From Fidelibacterota bacterium (GTDB lineage: Bacteria > Bipolaricaulota > Bipolaricaulia > Bipolaricaulales > Bipolaricaulaceae): a stretch of DNA of 30,610 bases. Numbering within the stretch: position 1 is the first letter of the stretch; each line of letters opens with the position of its first letter. Positions 9,868 to 17,133 of this stretch are shown piece by piece. The stretch lies in contig JAJRVI010000116.1 in NCBI GenBank assembly GCA_024277405.1, forward strand, positions 1 to 30,610. Direction: 5' to 3'. The notes below the pieces were generated by a model. The model searched no databases. It was not told the origin of the DNA and saw only the letters and a list, made by a program, of their open reading frames with translations. The position numbers and the translations under genes were made by a program.

Positions 9868-10217
9868 GCGTGGACATCGTGGAGGTCGACCGGATCCGCG
9901 AGATCCTCGTGCGGCGGGGGGACAGGTTCCTGCGCCGGATCTTCACCGAGGGGGAGATCGCCTATGCCCTCTCGGCACGGCCCCCCCTGCGGGAGGAGCG
10001 TCTCGCGGCCCGATTCGCCGCCAAGGAGGCCTTTCTCAAGGCGCTGGGGCGCCCGGTGCCGCTGAAGGAGATCGAGGTCACCAACGACGAAAACGGGCGC
10101 CCCCGGATCCTCTTCCGGGGGCGCCCCTATCCCCTGAGCCTATCTCACACGAGGGGGATCGCCGTCGCGGTGGCCCTCATTCCCCGGCCAGGCCCCGGAG
10201 CCGCTCGGCGAGCTTGA
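9855..10217 (+). CDS. acpS: Holo-[acyl-carrier-protein] synthase
   Basis: AcpS transfers 4'-phosphopantetheine from CoA to the acyl carrier protein. The 120-residue protein has the two defining motifs: GVDIVEVDRI near the start (Mg-binding Asp) and AARFAAKEAFLKALG (Glu of the KEA motif) in the middle, then SLSHTRGIAVAVAL at the C-terminal end. The ATG at 9855 lies inside the end of gmk, so expression is likely coupled. Two points are odd. The last 41 bases overlap the 3' end of rpsA on the other strand, and codons for the repeated GRP-type residues form a 13-bp perfect hairpin (10095-10126) that looks like the rpsA terminator. Confidence 0.95.
   Translation: MVDVGVDIVEVDRIREILVRRGDRFLRRIFTEGEIAYALSARPPLREERLAARFAAKEAFLKALGRPVPLKEIEVTNDENGRPRILFRGRPYPLSLSHTRGIAVAVALIPRPGPGAARRA
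10090..10126 (-). terminator. Likely rpsA terminator, embedded in the acpS coding sequence
   Basis: Positions 10095-10107 (GGGCGCCCCCGGA) and 10114-10126 (TCCGGGGGCGCCC) form a perfect 13-bp stem with a 6-base loop. On the minus strand this is followed by GTTTTCG, and it begins about 50 bases after the rpsA stop. On the plus strand no T-run follows, so acpS transcription should not stop here. Confidence 0.7.
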
Positions 10218-11841
10218 TCGTCTCGCGGCCCGGCTGGGCGATATAGGCCTCTCGCTCCTCCTTCGTGGCCTCCTCCTGGAGCTTCTTGATGGAGAGGCGG
10301 ACCTGGCGCTTGGCCTCGTTGATCCCGATGATCTTCGCGGTCACCTCCTGGCCCACCTTCAGGACCTCGGAGGGGTGGGTGATACGCTCCTCGGCGATCT
10401 CGGAGACGTGGATCAGGCCCTCCACGGTGGGGGTGATCCTCACGAACGCCCCGAAGTCCTTGAGCTGGGACACGGTCCCCTGGACGATATCGCCCACGGC
10501 GTAACGCTCGAGGAACTCCTCCCAGGGGTCCTTGGAGAGGGCCTTGAGGGAGAGGGAGATCTTGCGTTCCTTGGCGTTCGCCTTGAGCACGATCGCCTTC
10601 ACCCGGTCCCCCTCCTTGAGGACCTCGGAGGGGTGGTTTACCCGCTCCCAGGAGAGCTCGGACACATGTACCAGGCCCTCGATCCCCTCCTCGAGCTCCA
10701 CGAACGCCCCGAAGTCGGTTATCTTGGTCACCACGCCCTCCACCAGGGCCCCGTTGGGATAACGGTGCTCCACGTCTTCCCACGGGTCCGGCAGGGCGCG
10801 CCGGAGGGAGAGGGATATCCGGCGGCGTTCCTCGTCCACCCCGAGGACCACCACCTCCACCTCGTCACCCTCCTGGACCACCTCCTTGGGGTGTTTGGGC
10901 CGGCCCCAGGTGAGCTCGGAGACGTGGACCAATCCCTCCACATCCTCCTCCAGCTCCACGAACGCGCCGAAGTCCGTGACGGAGACCACCTTGCCCTTGA
11001 CCCGAGACCCCACGGGATAGCGCTCCGCGATACCCACCCAGGGATCCTCCCGCAAGCGTTTTATGGAAAGGGAGATCCGCTCCTCCTCCCGGTCCGCCTC
11101 GAGGACCATCACCTTGATGCGCTGGCCCACGCGGAATTTGCCGGGAGGGGGAACGGGGATGTCCTTCCAGCAGATCTCCGTACGGTGGACGAGGCCGTCC
11201 ACCCCGCCCACGTCCACGAATATGCCGAAGTCCACGATGGACTTGATCTTCCCCTCGATGACCTTCCCCGGCTCGAGCGAGGCGAAGAGCTCGTCCTTCT
11301 TCTTCTCCTCCATGTAGCGGAGGTACTCCTTGCGCGAGACGACGATGTTCCGGTTTCTGCGGGAGAACTCGATGATGAGGAAGTTGAGCTCTTTGCCCTT
11401 GAGGCGCTCGAACTTGCCGGAGATGCCCGGGCCGAGATGGGAGCCGGGGAGGAAGGCCTTGATCCCGTCGAGGTTCACGTTGTAACCCGCGCCCTTTACC
11501 TCTTCGTATATCTTCCCCTTCACCGGGACGCGGTTGCGGTACGCCTGTTCCAGCTCGGCGAACCGCCGGTTGAGGAACGCCTGTTTCTCGGAAACGAAGA
11601 CCGTCCCGTTCTCCTCGTCGATGTAGGTGACAAGGACCTCGAGCTCCTCCCCCTCCGCCGCCTTCTCCCGGAAGGGGGCGAGCTCCGACTTCCGGAGGAT
11701 CGCCTCGGACTTGTAGCCGATGTCCACCAAGTACTCGGTGTCCGTCTCCCCGACGACCACCCCCTTGACCGTGTCGCCACGGGCGAACACACGGACGTCG
11801 CTCAGATCGAGCGCGTCCTCCATCCTAATCCGCTCTGCCAT
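10177..11841 (-). CDS. rpsA: Ribosomal protein S1, six S1 domains
   Basis: S1 binds mRNA and helps load it on the 30S subunit. The 554-residue protein holds six S1/OB repeats at about 22-86, 106-171, 193-263, 279-347, 363-432 and 448-519. The first two are divergent (ribosome-binding type); domains 3-6 carry the DFGxFV...GLVHVSE...RISLS pattern expected for RNA binding. Six domains is the classical Gram-negative arrangement and contrasts with the four-domain forms of Firmicutes. I chose the ATG at 11841 with GAGGGGTGA seven bases upstream; a GTG one codon earlier is possible. It is monocistronic, with a candidate promoter at 11926-11954, and its 3' end overlaps acpS by 41 bases on the opposite strand. 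Confidence 0.95.
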   Translation of the reverse strand: MAERIRMEDALDLSDVRVFARGDTVKGVVVGETDTEYLVDIGYKSEAILRKSELAPFREKAAEGEELEVLVTYIDEENGTVFVSEKQAFLNRRFAELEQAYRNRVPVKGKIYEEVKGAGYNVNLDGIKAFLPGSHLGPGISGKFERLKGKELNFLIIEFSRRNRNIVVSRKEYLRYMEEKKKDELFASLEPGKVIEGKIKSIVDFGIFVDVGGVDGLVHRTEICWKDIPVPPPGKFRVGQRIKVMVLEADREEERISLSIKRLREDPWVGIAERYPVGSRVKGKVVSVTDFGAFVELEEDVEGLVHVSELTWGRPKHPKEVVQEGDEVEVVVLGVDEERRRISLSLRRALPDPWEDVEHRYPNGALVEGVVTKITDFGAFVELEEGIEGLVHVSELSWERVNHPSEVLKEGDRVKAIVLKANAKERKISLSLKALSKDPWEEFLERYAVGDIVQGTVSQLKDFGAFVRITPTVEGLIHVSEIAEERITHPSEVLKVGQEVTAKIIGINEAKRQVRLSIKKLQEEATKEEREAYIAQPGRETIKLAERLRGLAGE

Positions 11842-11925
11842 CACCGATCACCCCTCGTGTTTGGTTTCCCCTTTTCGGGCCCGCTCCTTTTGCCGACTGC
11901 GAACCCCTTTGGAAGAATTCCCCGA

Positions 11926-11954
11926 ATGTTATCCGCGACGTTATACAGCTGCAA
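11926..11954 (-). promoter_or_regulatory. Candidate rpsA promoter
   Basis: On the minus strand, TTGCAG (11949-11954) and TAACAT (11926-11931) are 17 bases apart, leaving an mRNA leader of about 75-80 bases. An overlapping alternative uses TATAAC with a 19-base spacer from TTGTCC. The leader is long enough for control of S1 synthesis, but I see no clear structure in it. Confidence 0.5.
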
Positions 11955-11989
11955 TGATGGAACCCGCGGACAACGTGGTATCCCGGACT

Positions 11990-12020
11990 AAATCAAAGAG
12001 GGCGGGAAATCCCGCCCTCT
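11990..12020 (-). terminator. Intrinsic terminator of the secreted-protein operon
   Basis: On the minus strand, AGAGGGCGGG pairs with CCCGCCCTCT (10-bp stem, 4-base loop) and is followed by TTGATTT. It lies about 30 bases after the stop of the gene ending at 12053. Confidence 0.88.
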
Positions 12021-12052
12021 CGCGACTCGATGCCCCCGGCGTTATCCGCCGC

Positions 12053-12868
12053 TCAGAACTTGAGCTCCAGGGGGACGATGTAGAAGAAATGTTGGGGTTG
12101 CTTCCCCACCGGGGCGAACAGGGCCACGCTGAGGTGGAACTGGTACGTCCCGCTGGGGAGGTCATCGGGGACGAGCCAGTACTCGACATGGGTGTACTCC
12201 GTCCCGGGGAGCATGGTGTGGGTTCGGAGGGGGATCCTATCGATAATGTAGCCCTCCTCATCCAGTACATGGATCATGGCACAGACCTGGTCCGCGTTGA
12301 TGTGGAGATTGCCGTCGTTGGCGATCACCGCCTTGAGGATCACCCTCCTGGGGTCGGCGGGATCCTGCATCACCTCCGCGCTCTTGAGGGCGAAGTGCGG
12401 GGCCACATCCCCGCCCGGGCTCAACAGGAACAGGGAGGCCACCTGGGCGGCGGTGACCACCTGGGCCTCCGAGACCGCCGGCCTAATCTTGAACACCACG
12501 GCCACGTAGCGCCCCCCGTACGGTTCCAGCTCCTCCGGCATCCGGACCTTGTAGTCGAAGTAGACCACCTCATTCGGCCCCACCTCGAGGTGGTCTGGTT
12601 CCACCTGCAACAGGTCGCGCCCGCTGTAAGGGTAATCGTCGCGCGCCGGATCGAGGATGAGCGGTGTGCCCCGGGGGGCGGTGAACCCGCGGACATACGC
12701 CTCGATGATCACCGGGATATCGTCCGTGTTCGTCACCGCGAGCTTCCCCTCATAGGAGGAGCCCGGGGGGAGGACCATCTCCGTTATCACGGGGGAAACC
12801 GAGACCCCACCGTACAGGGAGCCACCGAACAACGCCGCGCACAGCAGACCGAAGAGGAACTTCCGCAT
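12053..12868 (-). CDS. Secreted Ig-like protein resembling a PapD/DUF916-type chaperone
   Basis: I do not recognise a named family with certainty. The 271-residue protein starts with a signal peptide (MRKFLFGLLCAALFGGSLYGG, cleavage probably after residue 20-21). The mature part opens with VSVSPVITEMVLPPGSSYEGKLAVTNTDDIPVII, then LEVGPNEVVYFDYKVRMPE. This order of a strand, a Pro-Gly turn, a VTNTDD-type strand and a later 'LxVxPxE' strand resembles the N-terminal domain of periplasmic pilus chaperones and of the DUF916 WxL-interacting proteins. The second half is a further beta-rich domain. There is no C-terminal anchor. It lies 17-20 bases after the smaller secreted-protein gene and is probably co-transcribed. 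A role in holding or displaying that partner is inferred. A GTG at 12871 is an alternative start. Confidence 0.7.
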   Translation of the reverse strand: MRKFLFGLLCAALFGGSLYGGVSVSPVITEMVLPPGSSYEGKLAVTNTDDIPVIIEAYVRGFTAPRGTPLILDPARDDYPYSGRDLLQVEPDHLEVGPNEVVYFDYKVRMPEELEPYGGRYVAVVFKIRPAVSEAQVVTAAQVASLFLLSPGGDVAPHFALKSAEVMQDPADPRRVILKAVIANDGNLHINADQVCAMIHVLDEEGYIIDRIPLRTHTMLPGTEYTHVEYWLVPDDLPSGTYQFHLSVALFAPVGKQPQHFFYIVPLELKF

Positions 12869-12888
12869 CACGCTCGATCACCTTCCCA

Positions 12889-13404
12889 TTAAATTTCAGG
12901 GACCGCGGTGAAGACGATCTTCATCTTGCCCTCGCCCGGGGGCACGCTGAAGTCGACGCTCAGCTTGTACTCGATGACGGCCACCTCCCCGGGAGTAAAC
13001 CCGTCCTCGAACTTCACCAGCACCATCTCCCCCTGTTTGGGAACCGTCCAATCGGCGATGCCCTCGCCGGTTCCCGGGGCCTTGGCGCGGACGAAGAACT
13101 TGCCGTTAGCGATGAGGTCGTAGTTGAAGTCTTCGATCACGAACTCGCTGAAGAGGGCCGTTATGCTGTAAGCGGGCAGGTTAGTGATCACGAGGAGCTC
13201 CGTCTGGGCCGTGTCCTCGGGGTGATTCAGGGGATCGACCTCGAAGCTGATCTCCTCGCCGCTCTCGATGGAGAGCATCAGCGTGCCCCCAATCCGGGCC
13301 CGTACCTTCACCACGGGTTCTTTGTCCTTGGCGAGGGCCCCCACAAAGAGAGAGAGCCCCAGGACAAGGGCCAAAAGCAAGACCAAACTCCTTCTCCAAT
13401 TCAT
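12889..13404 (-). CDS. Small secreted beta-sandwich protein, family not recognised
   Basis: The 171-residue protein has a clear signal peptide (about residues 1-25, ending GALA) and a beta-rich mature part of about 146 residues with no cysteines, no membrane anchor and no catalytic motif. The visible pattern is alternating strands (VVKVRARIGGTLMLSIES, TELLVITNLPAYSITALF, EVAVIEYKLSVDFSVP) and a C-terminal strand GKMKIVFTAVPEI. This resembles surface or fibre subunits more than an enzyme. It is the first gene of a two-gene operon with the chaperone-like protein at 12053-12868. Start is the ATG at 13404, preceded by GAGGTG ten bases upstream. Function unknown; a structural or envelope role is inferred. 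Confidence 0.75.
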   Translation of the reverse strand: MNWRRSLVLLLALVLGLSLFVGALAKDKEPVVKVRARIGGTLMLSIESGEEISFEVDPLNHPEDTAQTELLVITNLPAYSITALFSEFVIEDFNYDLIANGKFFVRAKAPGTGEGIADWTVPKQGEMVLVKFEDGFTPGEVAVIEYKLSVDFSVPPGEGKMKIVFTAVPEI

Positions 13405-13681
13405 GTCGCTCGTTCACCTCGCTAATCTTTAGTGATGTCGGGATAACCAAAACTCACTGGGCGGTACTACCACCTCCCCCCATTCTTCCGACCGACAGAC
13501 GAGTTCCTGCGATGGGAGCGCAAATATGATGGGCGAAAAGAAGCGGGGTACGTTTTAGGATGGGCGTCAATCCGGTTCACCGAACATCACCTATTCGCAA
13601 TCACTTTACACCGGACACGCCCCGGATACAAAAGGAAATTTGTCCGTAATCTTCCCCACAGACCTCCCGAATAGCGCCGGG
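13405..13681. other. Gene-poor region upstream of the secreted-protein operon
   Basis: Together with the adjoining terminator this is a gap of about 330 bases. It is richer in A and T than its surroundings. I see no credible coding frame, tRNA or known riboswitch. It probably contains the promoter and a long leader for the genes at 12053-13404. Confidence 0.5.
13603..13631 (-). promoter_or_regulatory. Weak candidate promoter for the secreted-protein operon
   Basis: On the minus strand, TTGTAT (13626-13631) and TAAAGT (13603-13608) are 17 bases apart. Both hexamers are imperfect. If real, the leader is about 190 bases. Confidence 0.3.
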
Positions 13682-13713
13682 GAAAGAAACAGGGGCCCGC
13701 TGACGCGGGCCCC
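13682..13713 (-). terminator. Intrinsic terminator of the nitroreductase gene
   Basis: On the minus strand, GGGGCCCGC pairs with GCGGGCCCC (9-bp stem, 4-base loop), followed by TGTTTCTTT. It lies about 20 bases after the stop codon. Confidence 0.88.
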
Positions 13714-13732
13714 ACGACGTGATGAGCAGGGT

Positions 13733-14230
13733 TCAAATACGGCGCACCAGGGAATCCAACGGGAGCCTATCGCGCTCGGGCGGGCGTTCCGCGGGGTAAC
13801 CGATCGGGATCAACATCATGAGCTCCTCGTGCTCCTTGGCCCCGAGCACCTTCTCCACCTGATCGTCCTTGACCCGCCCTATCCAGCAGGCCCCCAGCCC
13901 CAGGGAATGGGCGGCGAGGAGCATGTTCTGGGCACAGGCCCCGATCGCCTGCAGGTCCTTCACCCGGTCGTAGCCCGCGGTGGTGTCGAGGAGCACGGCG
14001 ATCGTGACCGGAGCGGTGCGGACCATGTCCATCTGGGTCACGAGACGGCCCAGCTCCTCCCGCTTCTCCTTGGACTCCACCACCACGAACCGCCAGGGCT
14101 GGGTGTTCCTCCCCGAAGGGGCCCAGCGACCGGCCTCCAGGATGGCTTCGACCTTCTCTGGCTCGACGGGATCGGGCTTGAACATCCGGATCGAACGCCG
14201 TTCACGAATGGCACGCAGTACCTCGTTCAT
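13733..14230 (-). CDS. Nitroreductase family protein (FMN-dependent)
   Basis: The 165-residue protein is a short nitroreductase-fold flavoprotein. It shows the FMN-phosphate-binding RRSIR (11-15), the APSGRNTQPW loop (37-46), the LLAAHSLGLGACWIG helix-strand and the IPIGYPAERP ending. Proteins of this type reduce quinones, nitro compounds or other small molecules with NAD(P)H; the substrate cannot be read from sequence. The ATG at 14230 follows AAGGAGGG closely and matches the family start (MNEVLRAIRERRSIR); the open frame extends 54 codons upstream without family similarity. It is monocistronic, with a consensus -10 box (TATAAT) just upstream and a terminator downstream. Confidence 0.93.
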   Translation of the reverse strand: MNEVLRAIRERRSIRMFKPDPVEPEKVEAILEAGRWAPSGRNTQPWRFVVVESKEKREELGRLVTQMDMVRTAPVTIAVLLDTTAGYDRVKDLQAIGACAQNMLLAAHSLGLGACWIGRVKDDQVEKVLGAKEHEELMMLIPIGYPAERPPERDRLPLDSLVRRI

Positions 14231-14260
14231 CCCGCCCTCCTTCGCTCCGGTTGTGTTACC

Positions 14261-14266
14261 ATTATA
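14261..14266 (-). promoter_or_regulatory. -10 box for the nitroreductase gene, shared with the divergent gene
   Basis: The minus strand reads TATAAT, placing the transcript start near 14250 and giving a 20-base leader with AAGGAGGG. No good -35 box is seen. The same bases lie 5-10 bases before the DUF2905 ATG on the plus strand. Confidence 0.5.
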
Positions 14267-14270
14267 GCGT

Positions 14271-14486
14271 ATGGAGGTCTTTTCCCCGTTGGGAAAGGTC
14301 CTCGTGATATTGGGGGTGGTCCTCGTCCTGCTGGGCCTCCTCCTCGCGGGGAAATTGCCGTTCCTCGGGAAGCTCCCGGGGGATATCCGCATCGAGCGGG
14401 AGCACTATGTGGTCTATATCCCCATCACCTCCATGTTGATCATCTCCGCGATCCTGAGCCTCATCCTCTCGCTGTGGCGGAGATAA
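14271..14486 (+). CDS. DUF2905 family small membrane protein
   Basis: The 71-residue protein has two hydrophobic helices (about 8-27 and 51-67) separated by the family's conserved loop LPGDIRIEREHYVVYIPI. DUF2905 proteins are widespread small inner-membrane proteins of unknown function. The ATG at 14271 has no Shine-Dalgarno sequence; the only GGAGG lies at the start codon itself. An AT-rich ATTATA box sits just upstream, so the transcript may be leaderless. A TTG further downstream would shorten the first helix. The divergent nitroreductase starts only 40 bases away. The NosD-like gene follows 87 bases downstream. Confidence 0.85.
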   Translation: MEVFSPLGKVLVILGVVLVLLGLLLAGKLPFLGKLPGDIRIEREHYVVYIPITSMLIISAILSLILSLWRR

Positions 14487-14573
14487 CGGGCCCCCGGCGG
14501 TCATGAACGTTACCCCGAAGGGGGACAAAAGGCCTCGCCCCCCTCGCCCGCGGGGCCTAACCTCCTGACCGCG

Positions 14574-15359
14574 ATGATCCTGCGGAAAGCGTTGCTCGCG
14601 GTGCTCGTGGCCGCGTTCATCGGCGGTCCGATCCTGGCCCGGGAGGGCCGGGGGCCGATCGCGATCCTCTCGGACGCGGACTTCACGCCGGAGAACGGGG
14701 TGGTGGGGGGAAGCGGCACCCCGGACGATCCTTACATCATCGCCGGTTGGCGGATCGACATGGCCGATGCCCCCTTCGCCATCCACATCCGCGGGGTAAG
14801 TCGGCCGTTCGTGATCCGGGACGTGGAGATCTGCGGGGCGGAGGTGGCGGCGATCAAGATCGAGACGGCCAAGAACGGCCGTATCGAGGACGTGGTCCTC
14901 AAGGGTTCCCCCACCGGGATCCTGATCGCCCTCAGCCGCGATATCTGGGTGCGCCGCGTGACCATAAGGGACTGTAGCGACGCGGTGAGGGCCCTCTTCT
15001 CCCGCCAGCTCGTCCTCTCCGGGTTGTCCATCGAGAAGTGCACGGTCGGTATCTGGTTCACCGGCACCGTCGGGTCCCGGATCCTCTCCTCCTACATCGC
15101 CGCGGACCTGGGCGTGCTCCTCGAACTCGGCTCCAACGACAATCTCTTCGCCGGCAACGGCTTCTTCGCCCGTATCCCCGTCCGATCCGAGGGCGGGAAC
15201 GCCTGGGACGACGGACACCGGGGCAATTACTGGGCGGGTTTCTCGGCCCCGGATGCCGACGGCGACGGGATCCTGGACCTTCCCTACGAGGTCTCCTTCC
15301 GGGAGGTCGACCGGTTCCCCCTCGCGGCGTTCACCCCGCCGGAGGTGCCCGAACCTTAG
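14574..15359 (+). CDS. Secreted NosD-like right-handed beta-helix protein
   Basis: The 261-residue protein has a signal peptide (about 1-22, ending ILA) and then the start typical of CASH/NosD-type parallel beta-helix proteins (GGSGTPDDPYIIAGWRI, near 44-60). Several helix rungs follow (FVIRDVEI, GRIEDVVL, DIWVRRVTI, LVLSGLSIEK, NDNLFAGNGF). It ends in the NosD-style tail NAWDDGHRGNYWAGFSAPDADGDGILDLPYEV, whose DADGDG stretch suggests calcium binding. Family members are secreted or surface proteins that bind or process polysaccharides, or assist copper-enzyme maturation; no nos genes are nearby, so the NosD name only describes fold. No strong ribosome-binding site precedes the ATG at 14574. 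Confidence 0.88.
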   Translation: MILRKALLAVLVAAFIGGPILAREGRGPIAILSDADFTPENGVVGGSGTPDDPYIIAGWRIDMADAPFAIHIRGVSRPFVIRDVEICGAEVAAIKIETAKNGRIEDVVLKGSPTGILIALSRDIWVRRVTIRDCSDAVRALFSRQLVLSGLSIEKCTVGIWFTGTVGSRILSSYIAADLGVLLELGSNDNLFAGNGFFARIPVRSEGGNAWDDGHRGNYWAGFSAPDADGDGILDLPYEVSFREVDRFPLAAFTPPEVPEP

Positions 15360-15471
15360 ATCCCGGATTTTCCGCCCTCTGGATCCCGTTCCGCTTATCC
15401 GCGTGTCGGCCCGTGCTGGGCGATTCCGGGCACGCAGTCGCTTATACCATCTCACCAAAGTTCTTACAGGG

Positions 15472-15500
15472 TTGACACCACTTTCCCCCCACGCTAAGTT
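15472..15500 (+). promoter_or_regulatory. Sigma-70-type promoter for hpf
   Basis: TTGACA (15472-15477, consensus) and TAAGTT (15495-15500) are separated by 17 bases. The hpf start codon follows 24 bases later, with AGAGGTGG between. Confidence 0.8.
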
Positions 15501-15524
15501 ATCCGTGGAAAGAGGTGGATTTGG

Positions 15525-16040
15525 ATGCAAATTAGGATACAGGAGCGTTATGTATCGGGTTCGGATGCCCTCCGGGAGTATGTGAGGAAGAAGGCGGAGC
15601 ACCTGAACCGTTACTTCGACAAGATCATCAGCCTCGACGTGATCCTTTCCGTGGAGAAGGAACGGCACCGGGCGGAGTTCATCGGCCACCTGGTGAACCG
15701 CAAGGTCGTGAAGGCGGTGGCGGAGACGGGGGATATGTACGCCTCCATCGACCAGGCCATCGATAAGCTCCAGCGCCAGCTCGTCCGCTACAAGGAAATG
15801 CTGAAGGAGGAGCCGCGCCGCGACCTCCCCGAGCCGGAAGGCGATCCCGTCCAACAGGAGCCCCAGATAGTGCGGATGGAACCCGAGCTCAAGAAGCCCA
15901 TGACCCCCGAAGAGGCGGTGATGGAGCTCGAGAGCTCGGGGAAGTCGTTCGTGGTCTTTTACAACCGCGAGGAGGGTGATACCCCGGCGGTTCTCTTTCA
16001 CCTGGGAGACGGACGGTACGGCATGATCGTCATCGATTGA
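15525..16040 (+). CDS. hpf: Ribosome hibernation-promoting factor, long form
   Basis: Long HPF binds 30S subunits in slow growth and dimerises 70S ribosomes into inactive 100S particles. The 171-residue protein has the N-terminal RaiA/HPF domain (about 1-95: MQIRIQERYVSGSDALREYV, the VILSVEKERHRAEF strand and DMYASIDQAIDKLQRQL helix), a charged, Pro-rich linker (about 98-122) and the C-terminal dimerisation domain (about 123-171: KKPMTPEEAVMELE, SFVVFYNREE, GMIVID). The ATG has a good AGAGGTGG site and the gene has its own near-consensus promoter. The PP-loop gene follows ten bases downstream and probably shares the transcript. Confidence 0.96.
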   Translation: MQIRIQERYVSGSDALREYVRKKAEHLNRYFDKIISLDVILSVEKERHRAEFIGHLVNRKVVKAVAETGDMYASIDQAIDKLQRQLVRYKEMLKEEPRRDLPEPEGDPVQQEPQIVRMEPELKKPMTPEEAVMELESSGKSFVVFYNREEGDTPAVLFHLGDGRYGMIVID

Positions 16041-16050
16041 GGAGGTGCGG

Positions 16051-17079
16051 TTGCCCCGAGCCCTGGTGCTGTACTCGGGGAGTCTAGCGAGTACAGTGGC
16101 GGCCAAGCTCCTGGCCGCGAGCCGGGGCTGGGAAGTGGACCTTCTCTATGTACGTTCCCCCTTCTTCGGCGGTTCCACCGACGACGTGAAGGGCCTGGCT
16201 CAGCGCCTGTTCCCCGGGCTCCGTTTCCGCTCCTGCAGCGTCAAACGGGGTTACCTCACCTGGGGAGAGGTGGTCCGGGATGGGTGGCCGTTCCCCTGTG
16301 GTGCCTGCCGCTACCTCCTGTTCCACAAGGCCGCCCGGGTACTGCAGCGCAAGCGTTACGACCTCCTCGTCACCGGCGAGATCGTCGGGAAAGGCGGCTT
16401 GGAGCGGCGGGACCTCCTGCGCCTGGATCGGGCGGTGGGATTGCAGGGCAGGGTCCTCCGCCCCCTGTCCGCCGCGCTGCTCCCCCCGGTGGAGTTGGAG
16501 GGGAACGGGTCGTATCCCCTGCCCCGCCTCGACCTCCAGGGGGAGGCCGAAGGGGAACTCCGCCGGATCGCCGCCGATCTCTCCATTCCCACCGAGGAGT
16601 GGGACGCGGCGCCGGGCTGTTCGCTCCGCGACGCCGGCTTCGCCGCCAGGGTCCTTCACCTCCTCCGGGGAAAGAAGATCTCCTTGAACTCCTTCCAGCT
16701 CTTGAAGTTCCGCCACGTCTTCGCCACCCCGGATTTCCTCCTCGTGGTCGCCCTCTCCCCCGCGGAGCGCAAGGAGCTCCAGCATTTCTTCCTCCCCGAG
16801 GACGCACGGCTCTACATCCAGGTCCCGGACTCCCCCCTGGGGCTGGTCCGCTTCCTGGAGCGCCTCTCGTGCGAGGAGATGCTGGAACTGCTCGAGCTCT
16901 GCGGGGGCATCCTCGCGACGTTGGGGGGATATCCCCCGGGAAAGGAGGTGAAGATCTCCTTCCGGCTGGAATCCTCCGACCTCGATCACCTGTTCGTCTA
17001 TCCCGCCGAAGAGGAACAGCTGGAACGCCTGCGCCTTCCCCGGTTGAACTCCGATGTCAGGCTGGTATACTTGGATTGA
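16051..17079 (+). CDS. PP-loop ATPase related to tRNA-thiolating enzymes (MnmA/ThiI-like)
   Basis: The 342-residue protein resembles MnmA/ThiI-like PP-loop proteins that adenylate a tRNA base or protein before sulfur transfer. It begins with strand ALVLYSGSLASTVAAKLL, in the place of the ATP-binding SGGxDS loop, and keeps the family's PCGACRYLLFHKAA segment (Cys pair), LLVTGEIVGKGGLERRDLLRLDRAVGL, LRPLSAALLPP and the PGCSLRD turn. The P-loop is degenerate: SGSLAS instead of SGGxDS, losing the usual Asp. The last 120 residues form a less conserved C-terminal domain. I chose the TTG at 16051, five bases after GGAGG; a GTG at 16045 overlaps that site. The end of the gene carries a strong promoter for the next operon. 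Substrate unknown. Confidence 0.75.
   Translation: MPRALVLYSGSLASTVAAKLLAASRGWEVDLLYVRSPFFGGSTDDVKGLAQRLFPGLRFRSCSVKRGYLTWGEVVRDGWPFPCGACRYLLFHKAARVLQRKRYDLLVTGEIVGKGGLERRDLLRLDRAVGLQGRVLRPLSAALLPPVELEGNGSYPLPRLDLQGEAEGELRRIAADLSIPTEEWDAAPGCSLRDAGFAARVLHLLRGKKISLNSFQLLKFRHVFATPDFLLVVALSPAERKELQHFFLPEDARLYIQVPDSPLGLVRFLERLSCEEMLELLELCGGILATLGGYPPGKEVKISFRLESSDLDHLFVYPAEEEQLERLRLPRLNSDVRLVYLD
17044..17071 (+). promoter_or_regulatory. Extended -10 promoter for the fmdB-rpoC segment
   Basis: TTGAAC (17044-17049) and TATACT (17066-17071) are 16 bases apart, with TGG directly before the -10 (extended -10). It lies in the last codons of the PP-loop gene. The transcript would start near 17078, with a leader of about 55 bases before the zinc-ribbon gene. 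Confidence 0.8.
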
Positions 17080-17133
17080 TTGTGCGAACTGAATCCACGG
17101 ACATCCCCTGCTGAAACGGAACAAGGAGGGAAT

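Noticed and set aside
13405..13681. A small RNA or tRNA gene in the gene-poor stretch
   Set aside because: No cloverleaf, strong hairpin or T-run was found apart from the nitroreductase terminator at its edge.
14574..15359. A nitrous oxide reductase maturation role for the NosD-like protein
   Set aside because: No nosZ, nosF, nosY or nosL is nearby; the similarity is to the general beta-helix fold and tail.
14262..16106. A 614-codon open frame on the minus strand, opposite DUF2905, the NosD-like gene and hpf
   Set aside because: It crosses three recognised genes and a clear hpf promoter; its composition is low-complexity and it has no motif.
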